A DNA stretch of 34,225 nucleotides from an uncultured bacterium (GTDB taxonomy: Bacteria > Verrucomicrobiota > Kiritimatiellia > RFP12 > UBA1067). Positions 6,619 to 14,696 of this stretch are shown here, in pieces. Numbering within the stretch: the first letter of the stretch is position 1; the number at the start of each line of letters is the position of its first letter. Both the position numbers and the translations under genes were made by a program. The notes beneath the pieces were generated by a model that saw nothing but the letters and a program-made list of their open reading frames with translations, was not told the DNA's origin and did no database searches. The stretch covers positions 1 to 34,225 of the forward strand of contig CADCPA010000155.1 in NCBI GenBank assembly GCA_902803135.1, read 5' to 3'.

Positions 6619-7251
6619 ATGACCGGCGGCTATCGAATCGAGGCTTTTGCCAGTTGGAGGGCGACGGCGGACACGCCGAAGCCGGACATTTCCTTTGTTC
6701 CGCCGATGGAGCGCCGTCGTCTGACGGGCGTCGAGCGTGCGGCGCTGTCCGTCGCGTGGCAGGTGAGGTCCGAAGGGGACATCCCCGTCGTCTTCGCGTC
6801 CCGCTGGGGCGAAATCGGCGTCACGGCGAAGCTCATGCAGCAGTTCCATGCGGACGGGGAAATGTCCCCCGCGGGCTTCTCGGCTTCGGTCCACAACGCG
6901 ACGCCGGGCGCGTTTTCCCTCCTGACGAAGAACCATGCCCCCTACACCGCCATCGCGGCCCGCGCGCGCTCGCTCGAGGCGGGTCTCCTTGAAGCGCTGG
7001 CGCTGAAGCGGCCGGTCGTGTTCGTGTACGCGGAAGAGGCGACGCCGGAGCTCTATCGCGGTTCTTTCGGCGACGAGCAGGTCGCCTGCGCCGTCGCCGT
7101 GCGTCTGGCACCTGCGGACGACGCGACGTTCCAGGCCGCGTTCCAGGTGGCGGACGACGTGCCGCCGCTCGCAGTCGACGCCTTTGTCGCGTTCCTTGAA
7201 GGGCGCCTCGCGCGGATTTCCTCCGCCTCGTTCACGCTGGATCGCACCTGA
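6619..7251 (+). CDS. Beta-ketoacyl synthase-like chain-length-factor protein
   Basis: The 210-residue protein resembles the short ketoacyl-synthase-like family (Pfam Ketoacyl-synt_2 type) found in aryl polyene and related lipid pathways. Recognisable stretches are SVHNATPGAFSLLTKNHAPYTAIAA-type sequence near residues 90-120 and FEAGLLEAL-like ARSLEAGLLEAL just after. I see no ketosynthase active-site Cys in the expected context, so a non-catalytic, chain-length-determining or scaffold role is likely. GAGGGGG lies about 7 bases before the ATG at 6619. The acyltransferase gene begins one base after its stop. In aryl polyene loci these two genes are commonly adjacent, but no acyl carrier protein or further pathway gene follows here. 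Confidence 0.7.
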   Translation: MTGGYRIEAFASWRATADTPKPDISFVPPMERRRLTGVERAALSVAWQVRSEGDIPVVFASRWGEIGVTAKLMQQFHADGEMSPAGFSASVHNATPGAFSLLTKNHAPYTAIAARARSLEAGLLEALALKRPVVFVYAEEATPELYRGSFGDEQVACAVAVRLAPADDATFQAAFQVADDVPPLAVDAFVAFLEGRLARISSASFTLDRT

Positions 7252-7252
7252 G

Positions 7253-7993
7253 ATGCGCGTGCTTCGCAGCATTCTCGGCGGCGGCTTCTTCGTCGCCTAC
7301 GGCCTCGGCAGCCTCCTGATCGGCGGGGTGCTGTTTCCGCCGCTCGCGCTCGTCGGCGCGCGGCGGGCCATGCGTGCGCTGGTACGGGCGAGCTGGCGGC
7401 TGTTCGTGGGGTGCGCACGCCTGACCGGCCTCTTCACGGTCGAAATCTCCCCCGAAGACCGCGCGCGGCTGGCCTCCTGCCGCGGACGCGTCGTCGTCGC
7501 CAACCACATCACGCTCATCGACATCGTCATCCTGACGGCGCTGCTGCCGGACGCGACGGGCATCGCGAAGGCGGCGGCGGGGCGCAACTGTTTCTATTCG
7601 CTCATCGTGAAGGGGATGTTCCTGATCAACGACGATCCCGTGCGCATTCTCGACGCGGCGTCCGCAATGCTGGCAGCGGGCGTCAACCTCGTCGTATTCC
7701 CCGAAGGCACGCGTACGCTCCCGACGGCGACGTCGCGTCCTCTCCATCGCGGCGCGGCCCAGATCGCGCTGCGCGCCCAGGTGCCGGTTCTGCCCGTTTC
7801 AATCGTCTGCGACCCGCTCGTGCTGGCGAAGGGACAGCCGTGGCACGATCTGGCGGAACACACGATCGTGTGGCGTCTGCGGGTCCACGACGAGATTCCC
7901 GTCGTCGCGTTTCCATCCGCCGGCACGCCCCGCGCCTGCGCCGCGGCTTTGACTGAAACTGTCGGCCGCACGCTGTTCGGAAGTGTCCGGTGA
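7253..7993 (+). CDS. 1-acylglycerol-3-phosphate acyltransferase-like protein (LPLAT)
   Basis: A membrane-associated acyltransferase of the PlsC/lysophospholipid acyltransferase family. It carries the catalytic NHITLID (residues 84-90, H85 and D90) and the phosphate-binding FPEGTRT (149-155). A hydrophobic N-terminal segment (about 10-35) probably anchors it. The 246-residue length is typical. The start follows the upstream stop as TGAGATG, so translation is probably coupled to the ketosynthase-like gene. The substrate could be lysophosphatidic acid, or a specialised acyl chain made with the neighbouring gene product; the sequence alone cannot decide. Confidence 0.85.
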   Translation: MRVLRSILGGGFFVAYGLGSLLIGGVLFPPLALVGARRAMRALVRASWRLFVGCARLTGLFTVEISPEDRARLASCRGRVVVANHITLIDIVILTALLPDATGIAKAAAGRNCFYSLIVKGMFLINDDPVRILDAASAMLAAGVNLVVFPEGTRTLPTATSRPLHRGAAQIALRAQVPVLPVSIVCDPLVLAKGQPWHDLAEHTIVWRLRVHDEIPVVAFPSAGTPRACAAALTETVGRTLFGSVR

Positions 7994-8123
7994 GCCGTAG
8001 TCATGAAGACGGTGCACTGCACACTGACCACTATCCATGCGGCGTCTCTTTTGGTACAATAGACACCGTCCTTGTCAGATGTGTCGAGACGTTGAACCAG
8101 TATAAAACGTAGGAAGAGCGAGC

Positions 8124-9500
8124 ATGAACGAAGAACGGTTTCCGGTTGCCGGACGCAGTCTCCGGCTGTTTCTGGCCAGCTGCTGCGCGCTCTGGGGCGC
8201 GCAGGGGCTGCTGGCGGCGGACGGCGAAGCCGAACGGGCGCGGCGGGGCGGCGAGTCCCTCGTGTCCAACTGGCATCTGGGGCCGTTCTTCGAATACCGA
8301 CGCACCGCACCCGGCGACGCTTCGTTCTGGGCGGTGCGCCCGTTCTATTCGCAGGTGCGCGATCCGGCGACCGACACGTTCGTCTACGATGCCGTGTGGC
8401 CGCTGGCGACGCTCCACGACCACAAGGACGCGTCGTGGTGGCGTGCGCTGATCGCGTACGGCGACGCGCGGGCGACGGATCCGACCTGGAGCTTCGACAT
8501 CTTCCCGTTCTGGTTCTCCGGGGCGGACCGGAAGGACGACGGCTACTGGGGCTTCTTCCCGTTCTACGGCCACCATCCGCATTTCCTGCTGATGGACGAC
8601 TGGACGTTCGCCCTCTGGCCGCTCTGGCACACCTATACGGTGAAAGACGTGCGCAGCCACGCCGTGCTGTGGCCGTTCATCACCTGGCGCGACGAACCGC
8701 GCGCCGGCTTGGGCGTGTGGCCGTTCTACGGCTACAACCACCAGCGCGAAAGCCTGCACCATTACGTGCTCTGGCCGTTCGTCACCTGGGCGTCGTACGA
8801 CGAAGACCGCGACACCTCGGGCGCGGGTTCCTCGTGGTGGTTCTTCCCGTTCTACGGCGAAGTGCGCCGGGCGCGCGAGTCGCAGACGATCGTCTTCCCG
8901 ATCGGCTTTTCCTACACGACGGCGGACAACTCGCGCACGAAGGCCGAAGACACGACGCGCTGGCGTCTCTTCTGGCCGTTCATCGAATCCCTCCATTCCC
9001 CGTCGCGCGACCGTCTCTCCGTGTTTCCGTTCTGGGAACAGGTGACGGGCTACGCCTTCGACGAAGGGCGTCCCGCCGAAGAGCAGACATGGCGCGTCGG
9101 CTGGCAGCTGATCGAGAACACGAAGCTCGAGACGGCGAACAGCGTGGAGAAGCGCTTCAACTTCTTCCCGTTCTTCACCTGGGAACGCCGCTGGTTCCGC
9201 GGTCCGAAGACGGCGGAACCCGACAGGAAGGCGGCGAAGGCGGCACGCACGCCGATCGATACGGACGCCGAACCCGACGACAGCTATTTCCGCATCTGGC
9301 CGTTCTGGAGTTCCGAGACGGTGCGGGGCCGTACGCGCAGCCGCACGCTCGAACTGATGCCGATCCGCCACAGCGAAGGCGTCGAACGCAATTGGGCGCC
9401 GTTCTGGTCCCTCTGGGAGCGCGACGACCGTCCCGACGGCCGCACGCGCCACTCGATTTTCTTCAACCTCGTCCATTGGCAGACGGAACCTTCGAGTTGA
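8124..9500 (+). CDS. Exported WPF-repeat protein, family not recognised
   Basis: The 458-residue protein has a likely signal peptide (basic, then hydrophobic 14-30, cleavage near ALA-AD). The rest is built from about 17 copies of a short aromatic motif, W/F-P-F/L followed by Y, W, I or V. Their prolines lie at residues 54, 73, 93, 128, 146, 166, 184, 200, 218, 242, 259, 285, 302, 349, 393, 413 and 426. In the regular part the spacing is 16-20 residues. Each motif is preceded by alternating small/aromatic residues and followed by polar, charged loops, suggesting short beta hairpins, perhaps a barrel or propeller at the outer membrane. The start is backed by AGGAAGAG about 7 bases upstream. No function can be assigned. 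Confidence 0.8.
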   Translation: MNEERFPVAGRSLRLFLASCCALWGAQGLLAADGEAERARRGGESLVSNWHLGPFFEYRRTAPGDASFWAVRPFYSQVRDPATDTFVYDAVWPLATLHDHKDASWWRALIAYGDARATDPTWSFDIFPFWFSGADRKDDGYWGFFPFYGHHPHFLLMDDWTFALWPLWHTYTVKDVRSHAVLWPFITWRDEPRAGLGVWPFYGYNHQRESLHHYVLWPFVTWASYDEDRDTSGAGSSWWFFPFYGEVRRARESQTIVFPIGFSYTTADNSRTKAEDTTRWRLFWPFIESLHSPSRDRLSVFPFWEQVTGYAFDEGRPAEEQTWRVGWQLIENTKLETANSVEKRFNFFPFFTWERRWFRGPKTAEPDRKAAKAARTPIDTDAEPDDSYFRIWPFWSSETVRGRTRSRTLELMPIRHSEGVERNWAPFWSLWERDDRPDGRTRHSIFFNLVHWQTEPSS

Positions 9501-9553
9501 AGGTGAGAGGGTGAGATGGGGAGAGGGTTGAGGGATGAGAGGGTTTTAAGGTG
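9495..9553 (+). repeat. Degenerate purine-rich GRTGAGRGG repeat after the WPF gene
   Basis: From the stop codon of the preceding gene, degenerate 7-10 base units (GTTGAAG, GTGAGAGG, GTGAGATGGG, GAGAGG, GTTGAGG, GATGAGAGG) follow one another almost without gaps. The stop TGA is itself part of the first unit. Shorter relatives abut the stop codons at 10796 and 20087. The meaning is unknown; it looks like an interspersed intergenic repeat. Confidence 0.5.
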
Positions 9554-9586
9554 GTTTGAATGCCAAACAAAGGAGAATGGAATAAC

Positions 9587-10798
9587 ATGAAGAATCTCAA
9601 GCTTGTCGTTCTGTCCCTTGCAGCCGCGCTGTGCGCCGGCCGCGTATCCGCCGACGCGGCCGCCGATGCCGCGCTCGCCGCGCACCTGCCGCAGATCTTC
9701 GCGCAGGCGGCGGAGCAGTACCGCGGTCTCCTGAAGCAGATGGAGAGCCAGCCGGCGAACACCCATCCGAAGCGCTGGGAGAACGGCAAGCTCGTGACGG
9801 TCAAGCCGCTGGACTGGTGCAGCGGGTTCTTTCCCGGTTCGCTTTGGTATCTCTATGAATACACGAAGGCCGAGGACTTCAAAGCCGCGGCCGAGAAGTA
9901 CACGGCGATCCAGGACCCGGTGCGCCGCTATACGGGCAACCACGACATCGGCTTCATGCTGATGACGTGCGCCGGCAACGGATTGCGTCTGGCGCCGAAG
10001 CCGGAGTACAAGGCGCTTCTGATGGACGGCGCCGCGTCGCTCGCGAAGCGCTATCGCCCCGACATGAAGCTCATCCGCAGCTGGGGTCCGATCGACAACA
10101 TGAAGGAATATCTCGTCATCGTCGACAACATGATGAATCTCGAGCTGCTCGAGTGGGCGTCGAAGAACGGCGGCGACGCGAAGTTCGACGTCCTCGCGCG
10201 CGACCAGGCGGACATGACGGACGCCAACCACTTCCGTGCGGACGGTTCCGCGTTGCACGTCCTCAACTACGATCCCCGGCATCCGGGCCGCATCCTCGAG
10301 TACCGTGCGGGCCAGGGCGCGACGGTGACCGGCACCTGGAGCCGCGGCCACTCCTGGGGCATCTACGGCTTCACGATGATGTACCGCGAGACGAAGAATC
10401 CGAAGTACCTCGCGCGCGCGGTGAAGAGCGCCGAATACGCGATCAACCATCCGAACATGCCGGCGGACGGCATCCCGTACTGGGACTACTCGTGTCCGGG
10501 CGAAGAGCGCGACTCGTCGGCCGGCGCGATCATGGCCTCCGCGCTCATCGAGCTCGCGGGCTATGTGGAAGGGGCGCAGGCGGCGAAGTACCATGACTTC
10601 GCGGTGAAGGAACTGACCGCCCTGGCATCCCCCGCCTACTTCGCGGCCGTTGGCGCGAACGGCAACTTCCTCCTCATGCACGGCGTCGGCAGCAAGCCGG
10701 CCAACAGCGAGGTGGACGTGCCGCTGAACTACGGCGACTACTATTTCCTCGAAGGCCTCCTCCGCTTTGCGGGGAAGGGCCGGCGAGTTGAACGTTGA
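9587..10798 (+). CDS. Unsaturated glucuronyl/uronyl hydrolase, GH88 family
   Basis: GH88 enzymes remove the 4,5-unsaturated uronic acid left at the non-reducing end of oligosaccharides after a polysaccharide lyase has cut. The (alpha/alpha)6 fold family is recognised from DWCSGFFPGSLWYLYEYT, TGNHDIGFMLM and DNMMNLELLEW. The two catalytic Asp candidates, D120 (in NHDIGF) and D180 (in DNMMNL), are about 60 residues apart, as in characterised members. A signal peptide (1-21, cleavage near VSA-DA) predicts export. The 403-residue length is normal. The ATG at 9587 is preceded by AGGAGA at 9571-9576. The heparinase-like gene follows within 13 bases, suggesting sequential action. The substrate (glycosaminoglycan or other uronate polymer) is not known. 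Confidence 0.9.
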   Translation: MKNLKLVVLSLAAALCAGRVSADAAADAALAAHLPQIFAQAAEQYRGLLKQMESQPANTHPKRWENGKLVTVKPLDWCSGFFPGSLWYLYEYTKAEDFKAAAEKYTAIQDPVRRYTGNHDIGFMLMTCAGNGLRLAPKPEYKALLMDGAASLAKRYRPDMKLIRSWGPIDNMKEYLVIVDNMMNLELLEWASKNGGDAKFDVLARDQADMTDANHFRADGSALHVLNYDPRHPGRILEYRAGQGATVTGTWSRGHSWGIYGFTMMYRETKNPKYLARAVKSAEYAINHPNMPADGIPYWDYSCPGEERDSSAGAIMASALIELAGYVEGAQAAKYHDFAVKELTALASPAYFAAVGANGNFLLMHGVGSKPANSEVDVPLNYGDYYFLEGLLRFAGKGRRVER

Positions 10799-10811
10799 GA
10801 GGGGCGTTGAG

Positions 10812-12674
10812 ATGGAAAAGCTTCTGGTGATGACGACGATGGCGGCGTGCGTGTTCGGCGCGTGCGGCGCCGCGTCGGAAAAGCGCGTGGCGGAAATCGC
10901 GGCGACGCTCCCGGCGCGTCCGACGGCGGAAGGCGCGTGCGCGGCGGACCGTGCGGCGTGGGGCCGCCTTGCGGCGACGAAGGAAGGCGCGGCGGCCGTC
11001 AAGGCGGCCGAGGAGCGCCTCGGCCAGCCCGTGCCCGACGCGCCCGACGCGAAGTATCTCGAGTTCACGCAGAACGGCAACCGCCGCAACTACGAAGCCG
11101 ATCTGTCCCGCCGGCTCTCGAATTTCAAGACGCTGCTGAAGGCGGAGTGCCTGGAGGCGAAAGGGCGCTTTCTGCCGAAGCTCGTCGCGTACGTGGATGC
11201 CATCTGCGCGATGAAGAGTTGGACGCTGCCCGCGCACGACGGTTCGCTCAGCTGCTTCAAGGGGACGCCGCACGTCGATCTTGTGAGTTCGGCGATTTCG
11301 CTCGACCTCGCGTTCTGCTCGGCCTGGCTCGGCGACGCGCTGCCCGCCGCGACGCGCGCGAAGATCCTCTCGGAAGTCGACCGCCGCACGTTCCAGCCGC
11401 ATCTGCGCCACGCGCGCGGCCAGGAGAAGATTCCCGGACACTGGTGGTTCCACGGCGGCAACAACTGGAACAGCGTGTGCAACGCCAACGTCGTGCGCGC
11501 GGCGCTGATGCTCGTCGAAGACCGCACGCTGCGCGCCGAGTTCGTCGCGCTGGCCGAGGAGAGCGTGCCGTATGCGCTGGCCGGCTATACGGCGGACGGC
11601 TACTGCTCCGAAGGCATGGGCTATTGGAACTACGGCTACGGCCACCATCTCGAGATGGGCCTCGCGCTGCGCGCGGCGACGCAGGGCGCGGTCGACCTCT
11701 TTGCGGACGCGAAGACGAAACGCGTCATGGAATATGCGTACGGCTTCCAGATCCAGCATGGCCTCTCGCCGCACTTTGCGGACGGTGGCGGCAATCCGAG
11801 TCCGCTCTATCTCGCGCTGGGCCGTCAGGTCTGGCCGGACCTCGTCGACTCCAGCGCGCTCAAGGTGCCGCTGCTCGCCGGCGATCCCGCACAGTTCGCG
11901 CTGCGCGCGTTCGGACAGGAACCCGCGCCGACGGAGCCGACGCGCGACATCCTGCCGATCCGCTCCTGGTTCCCCGACGCCCAGGTGCTCGTCTCGCGCG
12001 TCTACCATCCCGCGCGCACGCTCTCGTTCGGCGTGGCGATGAAGGGAGGGCACAACAACGAACTCCACAACCACAACGACGTGGGTTCGTATACGGTTAT
12101 GCTCGACGCCTGTGAAATGGCGGGCGATCCGGGCGGCGAGGTCTACACGCGCCGCACGTTCTCGGGCCGGCGCTACGAGTCGAAGGTGCTGAACTCCTAC
12201 GGACATCCCGTGCCCGTGATCGGCGGCAAGCTCCAGCCCGCCGGACGGAAGGCCGCGGCGAAGGTGCTCACGAGCGCGTTCTCGCCGGACAAGGATGTGC
12301 TCGTGCTGGACTGCACGGCGGCGTATGCGTCCGTCGTGCCGGCGCTCGTGTCGCTTGTGCGCACGTTCGAGTTCGACCGCACGGCGGACCGCTTCACGGT
12401 GACGGACAAGGTCGCGTTCAAGGCGCCGACGACGTTCGAAGTGCCCGTGATCACCTACCGCACGTGGAAGAAGGATGCGGACGGTCTGCACTTCGTCTTC
12501 GACAAGTCCGCGGGCGTCCGCAAGATGGAAATGTCCGTGGCGGCTTCCGCGCCGCTGACGTTCTCGGTCGAGGACATCGAGAACCCCGGCCGCGCCACCG
12601 CGCGGCGCCTTTCCTTCCGGTTCGCGGAGAGCGTGACGTCCGCCACGCTCGCGACGACCTACGCGACGCACTGA
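10812..12674 (+). CDS. Heparinase II/III-family polysaccharide lyase
   Basis: A 620-residue exported protein (signal peptide about 1-24) of the heparinase II/III superfamily, which cleaves uronate-containing polysaccharides by beta-elimination. An alpha-helical toroid region (about 60-340) contains WWFHGGNNWNSVCN (near 211) and GYCSEGMGYWNYGYGHH (near 263). A beta-rich C-terminal half starts before HNNELHNHNDVGSY (near 414), the His/Asn-rich signature typical of the family. The start at 10812 follows GAGAGGGG. It follows the GH88 gene by 13 bases, so the two probably work as a lyase-then-hydrolase pair. Heparin, chondroitin, alginate or other uronans are all possible substrates. Confidence 0.85.
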   Translation: MEKLLVMTTMAACVFGACGAASEKRVAEIAATLPARPTAEGACAADRAAWGRLAATKEGAAAVKAAEERLGQPVPDAPDAKYLEFTQNGNRRNYEADLSRRLSNFKTLLKAECLEAKGRFLPKLVAYVDAICAMKSWTLPAHDGSLSCFKGTPHVDLVSSAISLDLAFCSAWLGDALPAATRAKILSEVDRRTFQPHLRHARGQEKIPGHWWFHGGNNWNSVCNANVVRAALMLVEDRTLRAEFVALAEESVPYALAGYTADGYCSEGMGYWNYGYGHHLEMGLALRAATQGAVDLFADAKTKRVMEYAYGFQIQHGLSPHFADGGGNPSPLYLALGRQVWPDLVDSSALKVPLLAGDPAQFALRAFGQEPAPTEPTRDILPIRSWFPDAQVLVSRVYHPARTLSFGVAMKGGHNNELHNHNDVGSYTVMLDACEMAGDPGGEVYTRRTFSGRRYESKVLNSYGHPVPVIGGKLQPAGRKAAAKVLTSAFSPDKDVLVLDCTAAYASVVPALVSLVRTFEFDRTADRFTVTDKVAFKAPTTFEVPVITYRTWKKDADGLHFVFDKSAGVRKMEMSVAASAPLTFSVEDIENPGRATARRLSFRFAESVTSATLATTYATH

Positions 12675-12702
12675 TTTAAAAAAAAAAATTTTAACATCCC
12701 GC

Positions 12703-12731
12703 TTGCACGTTCGAGGTTTTTCTGCTATCCT
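12703..12731 (+). promoter_or_regulatory. Promoter of the exported-protein cassette
   Basis: TTGCAC (12703-12708) and TATCCT (12726-12731) are 17 bases apart. Just upstream is a run of eleven A within TTTAAAAAAAAAAATTTTAA (12676-12695), a good candidate UP element or bent DNA. Transcription would start near 12738, giving a leader of about 53 bases that contains a T9 tract and the AGGAGG of the next gene. Confidence 0.6.
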
Positions 12732-12790
12732 TACAGCCAAGGTGAAATAGTAACTTTTTTTTTAAAGGGTACTCTAGGAGGAATTCAGCG

Positions 12791-13882
12791 ATGCTCATGA
12801 CAAAGAAAGAGCTTGCGGTTGTGTGCGGCGGCCTGTTGATGGCCAGTGCCGCTTTCGCGGCCGATGATGTGGTGAAGGAGTCTTTCGAATCGTACGATCC
12901 CGGTGTGGCCTTGTCGACGCTCGGGACCGTGTGGTCGGGTTCCGGCAGCGTGGCGGCGTTGGAAACCGTCTATGCGCAGGCGGCCGGCTTCGTGATTCCC
13001 GAAGCGGATCACGCGAAGATTCTTTCAATCGACGACTCGGTGCGCTACACGCCGGCGACGGCGTTGAACGACGGCGATCCGGCGCTCGTGGACATGATGG
13101 TTCAGGCGATGGTCCCGGAGGAAGCCCTGACGGATCCGACGGACGCAGACGTTCAGATTGCGGTCGGCGTCGACAAGGGAGAAGGTGAGAACAAGGGCGT
13201 CCTCAAGGTGTGGTGCACGCCGAAGGGCGGGACGTCTCCGGCTTGGTGCGCGCTGAAGAACGTCGACGGCGGCACGTGGCATCGCGTGACCTTCGTCTTC
13301 GACTATGTGGCCGGCTTTGCGCAGGTCCGCATCGACGGCGAGCCGGTCATGACGGCCAACGGTTCCCTGACGGTTTCCAGCGATCAGGCGGGTGCGTGGT
13401 ACAAGTTGGCCGCCGCCAAGACGAAGCTCACCTCGGTCGAGGTGGTCGGTACGACGGGCCTTGACGATCTGCGCATCGCCGTCGGCGACGACGTGGTGGC
13501 TGCGGCCAATGTCGAGGGTCCTGTCGACGGCGTCAAGTATGCCTGGTTCGACAAGAACGGTCTTGCCTGGGATACCGACCTCACCCAGCCTGCGTTCGAC
13601 GGTTCGGGCCTCACGCTCATGGCGAAGTACGAGACGGGCCTCTCCCCGTTCGACGGCGAGAAGTTCGCGCTCAAGACGATGGCGATGTCGGGCGACAAGA
13701 CGACCTTCACGATTCCGAAGATGACGCCTCCGGATGGCTACACGGTCCGTCTCGTCTACGCGTCGGATCCCGGGTTCACGAAGGATGTCGGCAATGTTCC
13801 GGTCACAGCCGGCAATACGACGGTCGAGGTTTCGGGCCTCACGGGCTCGCTTTACTACTACCGTCTGGAAGCCGTCAAGTAA
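12791..13882 (+). CDS. Exported protein with LamG/concanavalin-like region
   Basis: A 363-residue protein with a clear signal peptide (MTKKELAVVCGG then hydrophobic, cleavage near AFA-AD, residue 23). Residues about 25-240 have the beta-sandwich look of LamG/concanavalin-type domains: FESYDPG at the start, GTWHRVTFVFDYVAGFAQVRIDGEPV in the middle and LDDLRIAVGDD at the end. The C-terminal part (about 290-363) resembles a fibronectin-III-like strand set. A perfect AGGAGG (12776-12781) sits 9 bases before the ATG. It is the first of four exported proteins in a row. No enzymatic motif is visible; carbohydrate binding is possible but unproven. Confidence 0.7.
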   Translation: MLMTKKELAVVCGGLLMASAAFAADDVVKESFESYDPGVALSTLGTVWSGSGSVAALETVYAQAAGFVIPEADHAKILSIDDSVRYTPATALNDGDPALVDMMVQAMVPEEALTDPTDADVQIAVGVDKGEGENKGVLKVWCTPKGGTSPAWCALKNVDGGTWHRVTFVFDYVAGFAQVRIDGEPVMTANGSLTVSSDQAGAWYKLAAAKTKLTSVEVVGTTGLDDLRIAVGDDVVAAANVEGPVDGVKYAWFDKNGLAWDTDLTQPAFDGSGLTLMAKYETGLSPFDGEKFALKTMAMSGDKTTFTIPKMTPPDGYTVRLVYASDPGFTKDVGNVPVTAGNTTVEVSGLTGSLYYYRLEAVK

Positions 13883-13918
13883 TTCGGGCGTAGCGAATCT
13901 AGCAAGGAGAGTTTGAAC

Positions 13919-14662
13919 ATGAAGAAGATGTTTGTGATGGCTGCTGCGATGGGGCTTGCGGTTGCGAGCTTCGCGGCGATGGACGACGCGCTCCTGACGT
14001 TTGCGACGCAGGGCCCCGACAAGTACGCGGATGGCACGACGGTGCTCGACGGCGAGTGCTACGCGCTCGTGTGGACGGCCAACGGCGCGGAATTCGGCGG
14101 TTTCAAGGCCGACGGCACGCCGGCGGCCGCGACCGACAAGCTGATCCTCTGCGCCCCGCTCGCGAAGAACGGCGCGTGCGTGCAGACGCTCTTCCAGATT
14201 CCCGCCGAAACGGCGGCGGCGCTGGAAGGCAAGGGCACCTACTCGGTCTATCTGCTCGACTCCCGCGTGAAGGCGGCTGACGGCACGACGACGCTCGCCA
14301 AGCGCGACGCGGCGAACTTCCCCGTGCTGGTGAACGGCACGGAGTCGGTCGGCGAGAAGACGGACGCCGCTTCGGCCGGCGCCGTGACGATGAAGCTCGC
14401 GGCGACGGCGGTCGGCGGTGCGACGGTTGCGACGGAGACGATCGTCGACGTGCCCACGATCACGGGCATCAAGATCGAGGGTGCGAAGGTGACGGTGAAG
14501 GTGAGCGGCATGTCGCCGATCGCCACGTACAAGGTCGTGACGGGTGCCAAGCCCGGTCAGATTTCCGAGAAGATCGATGCGACGGTGAAGGGCGACACCT
14601 TCGAGTTCGCAAAGCCCGAGGGCGCCTTCTTCAAGGTCATCGGTACGCGCAACTTCAAGTAA
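13919..14662 (+). CDS. Exported protein of unknown function
   Basis: The 247-residue protein has a signal peptide (MKKMFVMAAAMGLAVASFA, cleavage near residue 20) and no recognised domain. The mature part is rich in Ala, Thr, Val and Lys with alternating beta-type sequence (AVTMKLAATAVGGATVATE). Its last 75 residues (ITGIKIEGAKVTVKVSG onward) resemble a small beta-sandwich also plausible for the end of the preceding protein. AAGGAGAG is about 8 bases upstream of ATG 13919; an in-frame TTG at 13915-2 is less likely. It is probably cotranscribed with 12791-13882. Confidence 0.7.
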   Translation: MKKMFVMAAAMGLAVASFAAMDDALLTFATQGPDKYADGTTVLDGECYALVWTANGAEFGGFKADGTPAAATDKLILCAPLAKNGACVQTLFQIPAETAAALEGKGTYSVYLLDSRVKAADGTTTLAKRDAANFPVLVNGTESVGEKTDAASAGAVTMKLAATAVGGATVATETIVDVPTITGIKIEGAKVTVKVSGMSPIATYKVVTGAKPGQISEKIDATVKGDTFEFAKPEGAFFKVIGTRNFK

Positions 14663-14696
14663 TCTCCCTAGGGATTTCTGGAAAGGATTTGACAAG

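Noticed and set aside
8055-8106. TACAAT (8055-8060) and TATAAA (8101-8106) as promoters of the WPF-repeat gene
   Set aside because: Neither has a -35 element at 16-18 bases, so no promoter can be supported here.
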